This document shows, one piece after another, positions 7,174 through 14,237 of a stretch of DNA of 16,776 bases. A program made the translations under genes and the position numbers. Within the stretch, counting starts at the first letter, position 1. Each line of letters opens with the position of its first letter. A model generated the notes under the pieces. The model did not search any database. It had not been told where the DNA came from and was given only the letters and a program-made list of their open reading frames with translations. Source of the DNA: Treponema sp. GTDB taxonomy: Bacteria > Spirochaetota > Spirochaetia > Treponematales > Treponemataceae. Location of the stretch: assembly GCA_024400915.1 (NCBI GenBank), contig JAKSLX010000038.1, positions 1 through 16,776 of the forward strand, in the 5' to 3' direction.

Positions 7174-8205
7174 CTATTTCATCAGCATGCAGTCACCGTA
7201 AGAAAAGAACCTGTACTTGTTTTCAACAGCCTGCTTGTAGGCAGACATTATGTTATCTTTCCCGGCAAAGGCTGAAACCAGCATGATCAAGGTACTTTCC
7301 GGTGTATGAAAGTTTGTGAACATCTGGTCAACAACCTTGAACTTATACCCAGGATACATGAAGATGTTTGTTCCACGAGTACCTGGAATCAGTTTACCGT
7401 TTTCATCGCTTGCACTTTCAAGAGTTCTAACACTCGTAGTACCGACTGCAAGAACAGGTCTACCTTCTGCCTTGGCTTTTGCAACCTTGGCAGCAGTTTC
7501 TTCTGACACAGTATAATATTCTGTGTGCATCTTGTGGTCTTCAATATTGTCTTCGCGAACTGGAAGGAATGTTCCAAGACCAACATGGAGTGTAACCCAG
7601 GCAAGTTCAATTCCCTTGTCCCTGAGTTTCTGAAGCAATGGTTCTGTAAAATGAAGGCCAGCAGTAGGAGCAGCCGCACTTCCAGTTTCCCTTGCATAAA
7701 CTGTCTGATATCTTTCACTGTCAGTGTCATCATCTTCGCGACGAATGTATGGAGGAAGAGGAATATGTCCGTTTCTTTCAAACCAAGCTTCATCGAGAGG
7801 TTTGTCGAATTTGATTGTACGGAATTCAGAGCCTTCAGTAACTTCAGGAATTACACCGATGCTTCCGTCTGTAAACTTGTATTCGTTTCCAAACTTTACT
7901 TTCTTTGCACCCTTTACCATTGTATTCCAGCTGGAACCATCACCGATAGGATTAAGGAACATGAATTCCTGTTCACGGCCACTAGTTGTCTTTATGCCAT
8001 AGCAACGGCTGCGCCTTACACGGCTGTCATTGAAAATCATGAGGGTTCCAGGAGCAACAAGATCAACAAGGTCTTCCATTTTATGGTGTTCAACCTGTCC
8101 TGTTGTTTTGTTGAGGAACATAAGCTTGTCGTTACCGCGTTCACCGCTTGGACGCTGGGCAATCAGTTCTTCCGGTAATTCAAAATTAAAGTCTGAAGTC
8201 TGCAT
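7174..8205 (-). CDS. queA: S-adenosylmethionine:tRNA ribosyltransferase-isomerase QueA
   Basis: QueA transfers and isomerises the ribosyl group of S-adenosylmethionine onto 7-aminomethyl-7-deazaguanine in tRNA, giving epoxyqueuosine, a late step of queuosine synthesis at the wobble position. The 343 residues are full length. The start has the typical FELPEELIAQRP, with NDSRV near 59 and GSAAAPTAGLHFT, HVGLGTF, GTTSVRTLES and FTNFHTPEST further on, all conserved family blocks. The start is fixed because those N-terminal blocks begin at residue 5. No Shine-Dalgarno sequence lies upstream, and a promoter-like element ends only 7 nt before the ATG (see that feature). ruvB ends 47 nt upstream on the same strand. 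Confidence 0.97.
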   Translation of the reverse strand: MQTSDFNFELPEELIAQRPSGERGNDKLMFLNKTTGQVEHHKMEDLVDLVAPGTLMIFNDSRVRRSRCYGIKTTSGREQEFMFLNPIGDGSSWNTMVKGAKKVKFGNEYKFTDGSIGVIPEVTEGSEFRTIKFDKPLDEAWFERNGHIPLPPYIRREDDDTDSERYQTVYARETGSAAAPTAGLHFTEPLLQKLRDKGIELAWVTLHVGLGTFLPVREDNIEDHKMHTEYYTVSEETAAKVAKAKAEGRPVLAVGTTSVRTLESASDENGKLIPGTRGTNIFMYPGYKFKVVDQMFTNFHTPESTLIMLVSAFAGKDNIMSAYKQAVENKYRFFSYGDCMLMK

Positions 8206-8212
8206 GGTGAGT

Positions 8213-8241
8213 ATTATAGTGAATGTGATGTTTATTTACAA
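8213..8241 (-). promoter_or_regulatory. candidate promoter for queA, possibly producing a leaderless mRNA
   Basis: On the minus strand a -35-like TTGTAA (8241-8236) is followed after 17 nt by a perfect -10 TATAAT (8218-8213). The queA ATG starts at 8205, only 7 nt past the -10, so transcription would begin at or within a base or two of the start codon. The 47 nt between ruvB and queA contain no purine-rich ribosome-binding site, which fits a leaderless transcript. Confidence 0.6.
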
Positions 8242-8252
8242 ATGGAAGCCGA

Positions 8253-9443
8253 TTAGAAAAGCTCGCCCTGACCTTTCGCCATGCCTGGATTATATTTCAA
8301 TCCAAGATGTTCATATGCCTTTTCCGTTGCCATTCTACCACGTGGAGTACGGGCAAGGAATCCGCATTGAATGAGATATGGCTCATAGTAATCTTCCAAT
8401 GTATCCTGGCTTTCACCGATGGAAATTGCAAGGGTTTCAGCACCTACAGGACCTCCGCCGAATTTTTCGATGATGGCAAGAAGAATTTCACGGTCATAGC
8501 TTTCAAGTCCCATGCTGTCGATGCCAAGGCGTTTCAATCCTTCCGAAACAATTTCCTTTGTAATTCTTCCGCTGCCTTCTACCTGAGCAAAATCCCTCAT
8601 ACGACGAAGAACCCTGTTTGTAACACGAGGTGTTCCACGGCTGCAGTCTGCCATAAGAAGTGCTGCGTCATCATCGATACCAACTTCAAGAATTTTTGCA
8701 GAACGGTGGATAATTTTTGCAAGTTCTTCTCTGGTATAGAAATTGAATCTCTGTATGATTCCAAAACGGGTCTGCAATGGTTTTGAAACCATACCAGCTT
8801 TTGTAGTAGCTCCGACCAAAGTAAAATGAGGAATCGGTATGCGAACAGTTCGAGCCGCAGCCCCCTGACCGATAACCCAGTCCAGCTCAAAGTCTTCCAT
8901 GGCAATATAAAGCATTTCTTCAATGGCAGGCTTAAGTCTGTGGATTTCATCGATAAAAAAAACCGTATTCGGTGTAATTGTGCTGAGTATCCCTGCAAGA
9001 TCCTTTGGCTTGTCCAAAGCAGGAGCTGATGTTACCTTGAAGTCCGCTCCAAGTTCATTGGCGGTAATCTGGGCAAGGGTTGTTTTCCCAAGTCCTGGAG
9101 GTCCGATCAAGAAAAGATGATCCAATGCATCGCCTCGTTCTTTTGCAGCCTTTATGAAAGTTCCGAGATTTTTCTTTATTTCGCTCTGACCCATGAAATC
9201 ATCAAGGCAAAGCGGTCTAAGGCTTCCTTCCCCACTGTCGTCTTCAGTAATCACATCAGGGCGAACAATGGCACTTTCATTGAACATGCCTTCACTGGCA
9301 CGAACGATATTCATGGAAGAACCGCCGGTTTCCATAGCTCTCCCTGCGGCTGCCTGTGCGGCAAGTTGAGAAACAATGTTCATGTCGTCTTCTGGAGAAT
9401 TTTTCTTTGGATGGGAACTTCTTGCGTTTACACTCTTAATCAT
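8253..9443 (-). CDS. ruvB: Holliday junction branch migration ATPase RuvB, with an N-terminal extension
   Basis: RuvB is the hexameric AAA+ motor that, with RuvA, drives branch migration of Holliday junctions. Seen here are Walker A GPPGLGKT (Lys near residue 120), Walker B FFIDEIHRL, the sensor-1 segment LVGATTKAG and the C-terminal winged-helix domain ending RTPRGRMATEKAYEHLG. I chose the ATG at 9443 because GGAG sits 6 nt upstream. A TTG at 9467 is in frame but lacks such a site and would overlap ruvA. The chosen start gives 396 residues, about 50 more than usual. Homology to common RuvB proteins begins near the internal Met at 9287, but that codon lacks a well-spaced ribosome-binding site. 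The extension is Ser/Ala-rich and of unknown role. ruvA ends 13 nt upstream. Confidence 0.95.
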   Translation of the reverse strand: MIKSVNARSSHPKKNSPEDDMNIVSQLAAQAAAGRAMETGGSSMNIVRASEGMFNESAIVRPDVITEDDSGEGSLRPLCLDDFMGQSEIKKNLGTFIKAAKERGDALDHLFLIGPPGLGKTTLAQITANELGADFKVTSAPALDKPKDLAGILSTITPNTVFFIDEIHRLKPAIEEMLYIAMEDFELDWVIGQGAAARTVRIPIPHFTLVGATTKAGMVSKPLQTRFGIIQRFNFYTREELAKIIHRSAKILEVGIDDDAALLMADCSRGTPRVTNRVLRRMRDFAQVEGSGRITKEIVSEGLKRLGIDSMGLESYDREILLAIIEKFGGGPVGAETLAISIGESQDTLEDYYEPYLIQCGFLARTPRGRMATEKAYEHLGLKYNPGMAKGQGELF

Positions 9444-9456
9444 TCTTGTCTCCAGT

Positions 9457-10074
9457 TCAGTTTGCAAGTTCTACGATTGCACGACGGAAAATTAGATCTT
9501 CTTTCTGACTCTGACCCGATTTTGTAAAAGTCTCGTCAGCAGACAACTGTCCGACAATTTTTTCTATAGCATCTGCAGCCTTTGATTTGTCATATCCCAT
9601 GTCCACAAGGGCAGAAATGACATCTGCATAAGGAGATGCTGTTTTCTTGCTGCCTGTTGAATTATTGCTTTCGAGGGTGAGTTTTCCCTTGAGTTGAAGG
9701 AGCATTTTTGCGGCTGTCTTTTTCCCAACCCCAGGAACCTTTTCCAAAAGTCCCAAATCACCATTTTCAAGGATTGCAACCATCTGGTCAGTTGTAATGT
9801 TGTTCATGATTTTTACGGCACCCTTTGGACCAATACCGTCAACCTTAAGCAAATCAAAGAAAAGGGAACGGTCGCGGTCAGATGCAAATCCGTAAAGATT
9901 CATAAGGTTGTCCGTATGCTGCATCCACACATAGACACGACCTTCACAACCTACATCAGGTAAATTTTCAAGGGCACTGTCAGGACATGTAACATCCCAT
10001 TCAATTCCGTGAGTATCAATATATAGTTTCTGGGGAAATTTTCCCGTAATGATTCCGCTGAGACTGTTGAACAT
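9457..10074 (-). CDS. ruvA: Holliday junction DNA-binding protein RuvA
   Basis: RuvA tetramers bind the four-way junction and load RuvB onto it. The 205 residues match the family length. The OB-fold domain covers about residues 1-63, starting MFNSLSGIITGK. A helix-hairpin-helix pair follows with VDGIGPKGA near 80 and VPGVGKKTA near 115, and domain III, which contacts RuvB, covers about 150-205 (ALVDMGYDKSKA, then a RAIVEL end). The gene directly precedes ruvB with a 13-nt gap, the common arrangement. The start codon lies 12 nt after the GH26 stop and has no convincing ribosome-binding site, but a -10-like TATATT lies 6 nt upstream (separate feature). Confidence 0.96.
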   Translation of the reverse strand: MFNSLSGIITGKFPQKLYIDTHGIEWDVTCPDSALENLPDVGCEGRVYVWMQHTDNLMNLYGFASDRDRSLFFDLLKVDGIGPKGAVKIMNNITTDQMVAILENGDLGLLEKVPGVGKKTAAKMLLQLKGKLTLESNNSTGSKKTASPYADVISALVDMGYDKSKAADAIEKIVGQLSADETFTKSGQSQKEDLIFRRAIVELAN

Positions 10075-10080
10075 GGATAC

Positions 10081-10109
10081 AATATATCACAATTTTACGC
10101 TGTAGTCAC
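10081..10109 (-). promoter_or_regulatory. possible internal promoter for ruvAB at the 3' end of the GH26 gene
   Basis: On the minus strand a -35-like GTGACT (10109-10104) and a -10-like TATATT (10086-10081) are spaced by 17 nt. The ruvA ATG follows 6 nt after the -10, the same geometry as at queA. The -35 box is weak, and read-through from the MATE/GH26 genes is an equally good way to transcribe ruvAB. Confidence 0.35.
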
Positions 10110-11040
10110 TTGAATACATGTGGCTAAGTTCATCCTTTGTATTGCGAACTCCATCCATGGCAAATTCTTTGCTCCAGGTCATGTAGTAGGCCCAAGGAAC
10201 CTTTGAAACTTCAACAAGATCAACATCTGGATTGTATCCGACTTCCGCCAGAGCACAGACTTTGTTCTTTCCGCAGGCTCCAACAAGTTTTTCATATTCT
10301 GTTTTGTAATCCGTAGCTTTCTTTTCTTCAAGGTAAACATCAATGGAATTTACATCTACATATTCATCACCAGGATATGCAGAAGCAACATCGCAGTTCC
10401 ATACCCAAACAAGATTATCAAGATGCTTTTCATAGACATAGTAGTCAAACATCATGCGGTAAAGCTTACAGGCTACTTCAGGACCTTTTCTGCCCCACCA
10501 GAACCAGGTACCATAACTTTCATGGAATGGTCGCCAAAGGATAGGTATCTTCTCCTGTTTGAATTTTTCAAGGATTTCAGAAATGTGATCCATATCACTG
10601 TAAAAAGCCCTGTTTTCAGGTGACCCATCAACAAGAACTTTTTCAGGATCAAAATCCGTATTCTTTGCATAGAAACTTTTATCTCTTCCCCCTACAGGAG
10701 AAAACCAGTGAAAACTGAAGGTCAGCATACATTTTATGTCTGAGGCATTGTTTTCCTTTGCCCAAGCAAGAGCAGTTTCCGCAGTTCCCTTGTTTTCCTC
10801 AACCTCTATGAGACAAGCTTCATCAGCATCATCGTAATTTATGTTTGGGGAATATCCAAGAAGTTCAAAACCACGAAGGAAAGGTTCATGGCCAGTGACA
10901 GATTTTATGTAGCTGATTTCCTCCATTGGATTTGTCTGGGTATGCTGTCCGGTAATAATTTTTTTACCGGCACAGTCATAAAGAAATTGAACAAGTTTTC
11001 TTGCCTCTTCGGAAGCATTTTTATTTGCTACAGAAATCAT
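10087..11040 (-). CDS. glycoside hydrolase family 26 (beta-mannanase-like), no signal peptide
   Basis: Retaining glycoside hydrolase of clan GH-A, probably cleaving beta-1,4-mannan or mannooligosaccharides. The 317 residues form a single catalytic domain. It carries ITGQHTQ near residue 29, FSFHWFSPVGG near 108, the acid/base motif WRPFHES with E174 followed by GTWFWWG, and the nucleophile region ALAEVGYNPD with E266. There is no signal peptide, lipobox, carbohydrate-binding module or membrane anchor, so it should act in the cytoplasm on imported oligosaccharides. GH26 mannanases are commonly secreted, which makes this worth noting. The start overlaps the exporter stop as ATGA, with GGGAG upstream, so it is translationally coupled to the MATE gene. 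Exact substrate specificity is not resolvable from sequence alone. Confidence 0.88.
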   Translation of the reverse strand: MISVANKNASEEARKLVQFLYDCAGKKIITGQHTQTNPMEEISYIKSVTGHEPFLRGFELLGYSPNINYDDADEACLIEVEENKGTAETALAWAKENNASDIKCMLTFSFHWFSPVGGRDKSFYAKNTDFDPEKVLVDGSPENRAFYSDMDHISEILEKFKQEKIPILWRPFHESYGTWFWWGRKGPEVACKLYRMMFDYYVYEKHLDNLVWVWNCDVASAYPGDEYVDVNSIDVYLEEKKATDYKTEYEKLVGACGKNKVCALAEVGYNPDVDLVEVSKVPWAYYMTWSKEFAMDGVRNTKDELSHMYSSDYSVKL

Positions 11041-12398
11041 GCCACATTCTCCCTTGTAATGTTTTTAAGCCAAACCTTGCTTTTGTAATGCCAGAAAACA
11101 ACAGGCCATTTTACGAATTCATCTGTACACATAAGGAGATAAACGCCCATGACAGGAACCTTGAACACAAATGCCGAAAGAAGTCCAAGAGGCACGGCAT
11201 AGCCCCACATGTTGATGGTATCGCAAATCAGGCCGAATTTACTGTCACCACCACTTCTGAAAATGCCACAGATGAAGGTTGTATTTACAGCACTTCCCAT
11301 AACATAGAAACAGTTGATGAAGAGCATTTTCTTAAGAAAATCATGGGCTGCAGGAGTTAAATCGGCAAACTTAAGGACAAACGGAGAGGCCGCAAAAATG
11401 ATGAGCCCACCTACAGCTCCTGTAAGGACAGTAAGTTTTACAAGGCACTTTGAAACCGTCCAACCGTCTTCAAGATTGTTTTCCCCGAGAACCTTTCCAA
11501 GGAATAAACCACCTCCATTGGCAACCCCAAAGCAAAGCACCTGACCAAAGTTACGGACAATAGCAACAAAAGAAAAGGCAGCAACTGCATCTGAATTAAG
11601 GTGTCCCATGATTCCAGTATAAACGGAAAATGCAAGGCCCCAAACCAGATCATTCAGAAGTGCAGGAAGGGAAAGCCTGAAAAAATCCTGGGAAAGAACT
11701 TTGTTGCGGATGAAAACCATTGAAAGCTTGAGTTTTACATCAGGGCTCTTTGCAGAAAGAACAAATACACTCACCATCCTCATGATAGATGAAATTGTAG
11801 TTGCCAATGCTACACCTGCAATTCCAAATTTTGGAAGTCCAAACCATCCAAAAATGAAGGTCGCATTAAGCACAATGTTCAAGATATTGGCAGAAACATT
11901 GACAATCGTACTAGCCTTAACTCTAGAAACTGATTTTAAAGTACTAAAATATACTTCAACAACAGTATTAAAAAGATAGCTAAAAGAAACAATGCGCATG
12001 TAAACGATACCAAGGCCAATGAGTTTGTCATCATTAGTAAACCATGCCATAAGTATCTTCGGAAAGAAAAAAGTTCCGGCGAAAAACAGACCTCCTACAA
12101 TTACAGTAAACCTGAGGGCAATGCCTTCTACGGCAGCAATAGCATTAAAGTCCTTTTTACCGAAATACTGGGCTCCAAGAATAGTAAGACCAGTACCAAG
12201 TCCAAAATAGATGCACCATAATATGAACGAATACTGCGCAGCAAGAGAAACTGCAGCAACTGCATCCTGCCCTACAAAGTTAAGCATGACTACATCAACA
12301 GAGTTAACGCAGGCCGAAAGAAGATTCTGAAGGGCAATAGGAAATGCAAGCTTAGAAATCTGAGAGTAAATGTTTTTATTTGAATAAACAGAATTCAT
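11037..12398 (-). CDS. MATE family multidrug/toxin efflux transporter
   Basis: Polytopic inner-membrane antiporter of the MATE family, expected to export organic cations or other small molecules using a Na+ or H+ gradient. The 453 residues fit the family and show about twelve hydrophobic segments in two similar halves. The first half begins ISKLAFPIALQNLLSACVNSVDVVML, shortened here to its landmark FPIALQNLLSACVNSVD near residue 19. The second half begins RLSLPALLNDL near 241. It lies 73 nt downstream of the flaA stop, separated by a strong terminator, so it should start its own transcript, yet no convincing promoter or Shine-Dalgarno sequence was seen before its ATG. It is coupled to the GH26 gene. 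Its substrate is unknown. Confidence 0.92.
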   Translation of the reverse strand: MNSVYSNKNIYSQISKLAFPIALQNLLSACVNSVDVVMLNFVGQDAVAAVSLAAQYSFILWCIYFGLGTGLTILGAQYFGKKDFNAIAAVEGIALRFTVIVGGLFFAGTFFFPKILMAWFTNDDKLIGLGIVYMRIVSFSYLFNTVVEVYFSTLKSVSRVKASTIVNVSANILNIVLNATFIFGWFGLPKFGIAGVALATTISSIMRMVSVFVLSAKSPDVKLKLSMVFIRNKVLSQDFFRLSLPALLNDLVWGLAFSVYTGIMGHLNSDAVAAFSFVAIVRNFGQVLCFGVANGGGLFLGKVLGENNLEDGWTVSKCLVKLTVLTGAVGGLIIFAASPFVLKFADLTPAAHDFLKKMLFINCFYVMGSAVNTTFICGIFRSGGDSKFGLICDTINMWGYAVPLGLLSAFVFKVPVMGVYLLMCTDEFVKWPVVFWHYKSKVWLKNITRENVA

Positions 12399-12421
12399 GT
12401 TTTGTCTAAAATTAATTGCAG

Positions 12422-12453
12422 TAAAAAAAAAGCCCTGCTAAATGCAGGGCTTT
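12422..12453 (-). terminator. rho-independent terminator of the flaA genes
   Basis: A perfect 8-bp stem, AGCCCTGC (12431-12438) and GCAGGGCT (12444-12451), encloses a 5-nt loop. On the minus strand it is followed by a run of about eight T's (12430-12423). It sits 18 nt past the stop of the downstream flaA gene and in front of the MATE gene. Confidence 0.93.
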
Positions 12454-12471
12454 CCCGATAAGGATACTGGA

Positions 12472-13197
12472 TTACCAGTTATCCATCATGTCATCGTCAT
12501 CCTTGTTTTCCATGTCGTAAAGGTCTGTAACTGCACGCATGTCATCAAGGTACATGAAGAATGAACCCTGAGCATCCATTGGATTACAGTCTACGCGGAA
12601 ACCAACGATGCGGAGACCAGGCTTGTCACCATGGTATACGCTCTGCTGGATGATACCATGTTCGCTATCTGGTGAAGGTGGAATTGCTGTTGTGAGCTTC
12701 TTCCATCCGCTGAATTCAAGTGAACCCATCCAGATTTCAAAGTTGTGACCGTTATAGTCCTGAACGAGGAGCCAAAGCTGATGTCCCATGTTGCGTCCAC
12801 AAGCCCATACAGAAACTGTCTTTGTAACACCTTCGATAGGAATTGGACGAGCTGATGTGATGTAGAACGAGTTTACTCCACGGCGGAAGAATTCAACCTT
12901 AACACCGAGTACCTTTGTATCTTCAATCTGCTGGTTGTCCTTGTCGTTAAGTTCTTCCTTTGCAGCTGGAGCACCTTCAAAAAGGCGTCCCTGGATAACA
13001 CCATAGTCTGGTGAAATATGTACGTTCCATGAACCTTCGCGTTCAAAGCGTTCAACGCTAACTTCACGGAGAGCCTGACGTGCGCTGTCATTACCGATAT
13101 TTGATGCATCTGGTTCAGACAGGCTTGATGTCTGTGCAAAAGCTGATCCTGCGAAAGCAACAGCCAATGCCATAATTGCATACTGAATCTTTTTCAT
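12472..13197 (-). CDS. flaA: flagellar filament outer-layer protein, FlaA family (second gene of pair)
   Basis: FlaA proteins coat the FlaB core of spirochete periplasmic flagella. The 241 residues start with a Sec signal peptide (MKKIQYAIMALAVAFAGSAFA, likely cleaved after AFA at about residue 21). A FlaA/galactose-binding-like beta domain follows with FEREGSWNV near 51, VLGVKVEFFRRGVNSFY, SVWACGRNMGHQLWLLVQDYNG and LRIVGFRVDCNP, and the protein ends in an acidic tail (NKDDDDMMDNW). GAGGTGG about 7 nt before the ATG is a strong ribosome-binding site. It lies 19 nt after the paralogous gene and shares its promoter and terminator. Which T. pallidum FlaA it corresponds to is inferred from the aldolase neighbour (TP0663/TP0664 from memory), not from alignment. 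Confidence 0.9.
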   Translation of the reverse strand: MKKIQYAIMALAVAFAGSAFAQTSSLSEPDASNIGNDSARQALREVSVERFEREGSWNVHISPDYGVIQGRLFEGAPAAKEELNDKDNQQIEDTKVLGVKVEFFRRGVNSFYITSARPIPIEGVTKTVSVWACGRNMGHQLWLLVQDYNGHNFEIWMGSLEFSGWKKLTTAIPPSPDSEHGIIQQSVYHGDKPGLRIVGFRVDCNPMDAQGSFFMYLDDMRAVTDLYDMENKDDDDMMDNW

Positions 13198-13216
13198 TTA
13201 TATTCCACCTCTACTT

Positions 13217-13954
13217 TTATTTTGCGTTTGATGTGTCTGAAGATTCAGAAGATCCTTCTTTTGAATCACCGAAATCAGCGTTTCTAAGAGCATAACCATC
13301 ATATACATTAGACAATGTATTTGTTGTGTACTTGAAGTTATCGAAGTAAACTACATAGTCATCAACTGCTTCTGCTGCATCTGTACGAATTCTGAAGCCA
13401 ACAAAAGACATGTCTGTACGTCCAGAACGGATTCTTGAGTGCTGGCGGATGTATCCAGGAATATTTACAACAACGTTTCTCCAGCCGTGGAACATAAGGT
13501 TTCCAGCTTTAAGAGTATGAACACGACCATCAGCATCACGAACGAGAAGTTCAAGTCTGTAGTTGTAGTTTGCGCCCCAAACCCAGAAATCAATCTGTGT
13601 TACTGTACCAACGAAAGGAATTTCAGAAAGTTCATTGTCCTTAGCTGGGTAAATTTCAAACCAGTTGTCACCCTTGCGGTTGAATGCAATTTTTGCACCG
13701 AGAACCTGAGCTGCTGGATCTGAATCCTTGTGATAAGGAACGAGAGAGTTTGGAATAGCTTCAAACTTCTTTACGATTGGATATCCATCAGCAACGAAAC
13801 GGCTGGCCTGGCAAGCCCATGACCATTCCTGATCTGTATCGAAATTGTCGATAACAATTGTCTCAACAGCCTTTGCACTTGGCTGAGCAACTGCAGGCAA
13901 GCAGAATGCAAGTCCAAGAATAAGGCTACCTAAAACGACTACGCCCTTTTTCAT
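13217..13954 (-). CDS. flaA: flagellar filament outer-layer protein, FlaA family (first gene of pair)
   Basis: Paralogue of the adjacent FlaA and the first gene transcribed in the pair. The 245 residues begin with a signal peptide probably cleaved after AVA at about residue 23. The body has VIDNFDTDQEWSWAC near 34, VLGAKIAFNRKGDNWFEIYP, DFWVWGANYNYRLELLVRDADGR (landmarks VWGANYNY and LLVRDADG), GWRNVVVNIPGYI and SFVGFRIRTD. It ends with a Ser/Asp-rich tail. The shared order of blocks with its neighbour indicates an old duplication, but the sequences have diverged widely. A Cys in the signal peptide (LAFC) does not make a good lipobox because Phe precedes it. AAGGAGA upstream of the ATG and a consensus promoter point to strong expression. 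Confidence 0.9.
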   Translation of the reverse strand: MKKGVVVLGSLILGLAFCLPAVAQPSAKAVETIVIDNFDTDQEWSWACQASRFVADGYPIVKKFEAIPNSLVPYHKDSDPAAQVLGAKIAFNRKGDNWFEIYPAKDNELSEIPFVGTVTQIDFWVWGANYNYRLELLVRDADGRVHTLKAGNLMFHGWRNVVVNIPGYIRQHSRIRSGRTDMSFVGFRIRTDAAEAVDDYVVYFDNFKYTTNTLSNVYDGYALRNADFGDSKEGSSESSDTSNAK

Positions 13955-14041
13955 TCAAATCTCCTTGAATACGATTATTTAATGTATCGTCAAGTTTATT
14001 ATTTACGTTTAACTGATATTTAAATCAACTAAATCATTATA

Positions 14042-14070
14042 ATTATATTTACACATATTCATTTTGTCAA
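14042..14070 (-). promoter_or_regulatory. perfect-consensus sigma-70 promoter of the flaA pair
   Basis: Reading the minus strand, TTGACA (14070-14065) and TATAAT (14047-14042) are separated by exactly 17 nt. Both boxes match the sigma-70 consensus at every position. A second overlapping TATAAT lies at 14041-14036. The predicted start near 14035 gives a leader of about 80 nt before the ATG at 13954. It suggests vegetative rather than sigma-28 transcription for these outer-layer genes. Confidence 0.85.
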
Positions 14071-14119
14071 ATGCTTTATAAAATATTTGACCAAAAAGCA
14101 ACTTCAGCCTATTTCAACT

Positions 14120-14148
14120 TTGGATTCCAATATAATTTACAATATACA
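14120..14148 (+). promoter_or_regulatory. candidate promoter for fba in the divergent intergenic region
   Basis: On the plus strand TTGGAT (14120-14125) and TATACA (14143-14148) are spaced by 17 nt, which would give a leader of about 85 nt. Two alternatives are visible: TTGACC (14087-14092) with TATTTC (14110-14115), and TTGAAT (14155-14160) with TATCCT (14178-14183), both also with 17-nt spacing. The AT-rich sequence makes the choice uncertain. Confidence 0.35.
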
Positions 14149-14237
14149 TACATCTTGAATTTAACTCTTAAATGAATTATCCTTATGCAAAATATTTCGT
14201 TTACTATATTAAAGTAAATAAATCAAAGGAGCTAATT

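Noticed and set aside
7525..8178. A 217-residue plus-strand reading frame opposite queA
   Set aside because: It lies wholly antisense to the highly conserved queA gene, has irregular composition and shows no domain.
9444..9467. TTG start for ruvB at 9467
   Set aside because: It would overlap ruvA and lacks a ribosome-binding site, whereas ATG at 9443 has GGAG 6 nt upstream.
12399..12421. Promoter or ribosome-binding site for the MATE gene
   Set aside because: The AT-rich sequence gives only poor -35/-10 matches and no Shine-Dalgarno sequence. The gene may be expressed by read-through or from an unrecognised promoter.
13880..13954. Lipoprotein signal in the first FlaA (LAFC)
   Set aside because: Phe before the Cys does not fit a lipobox, and a good signal peptidase I site (AVA) follows.
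14172..14237. Upstream in-frame start for fba adding 22 residues
   Set aside because: The added residues do not resemble any aldolase N-terminus, and the ATG at 14238 has a well-placed ribosome-binding site.
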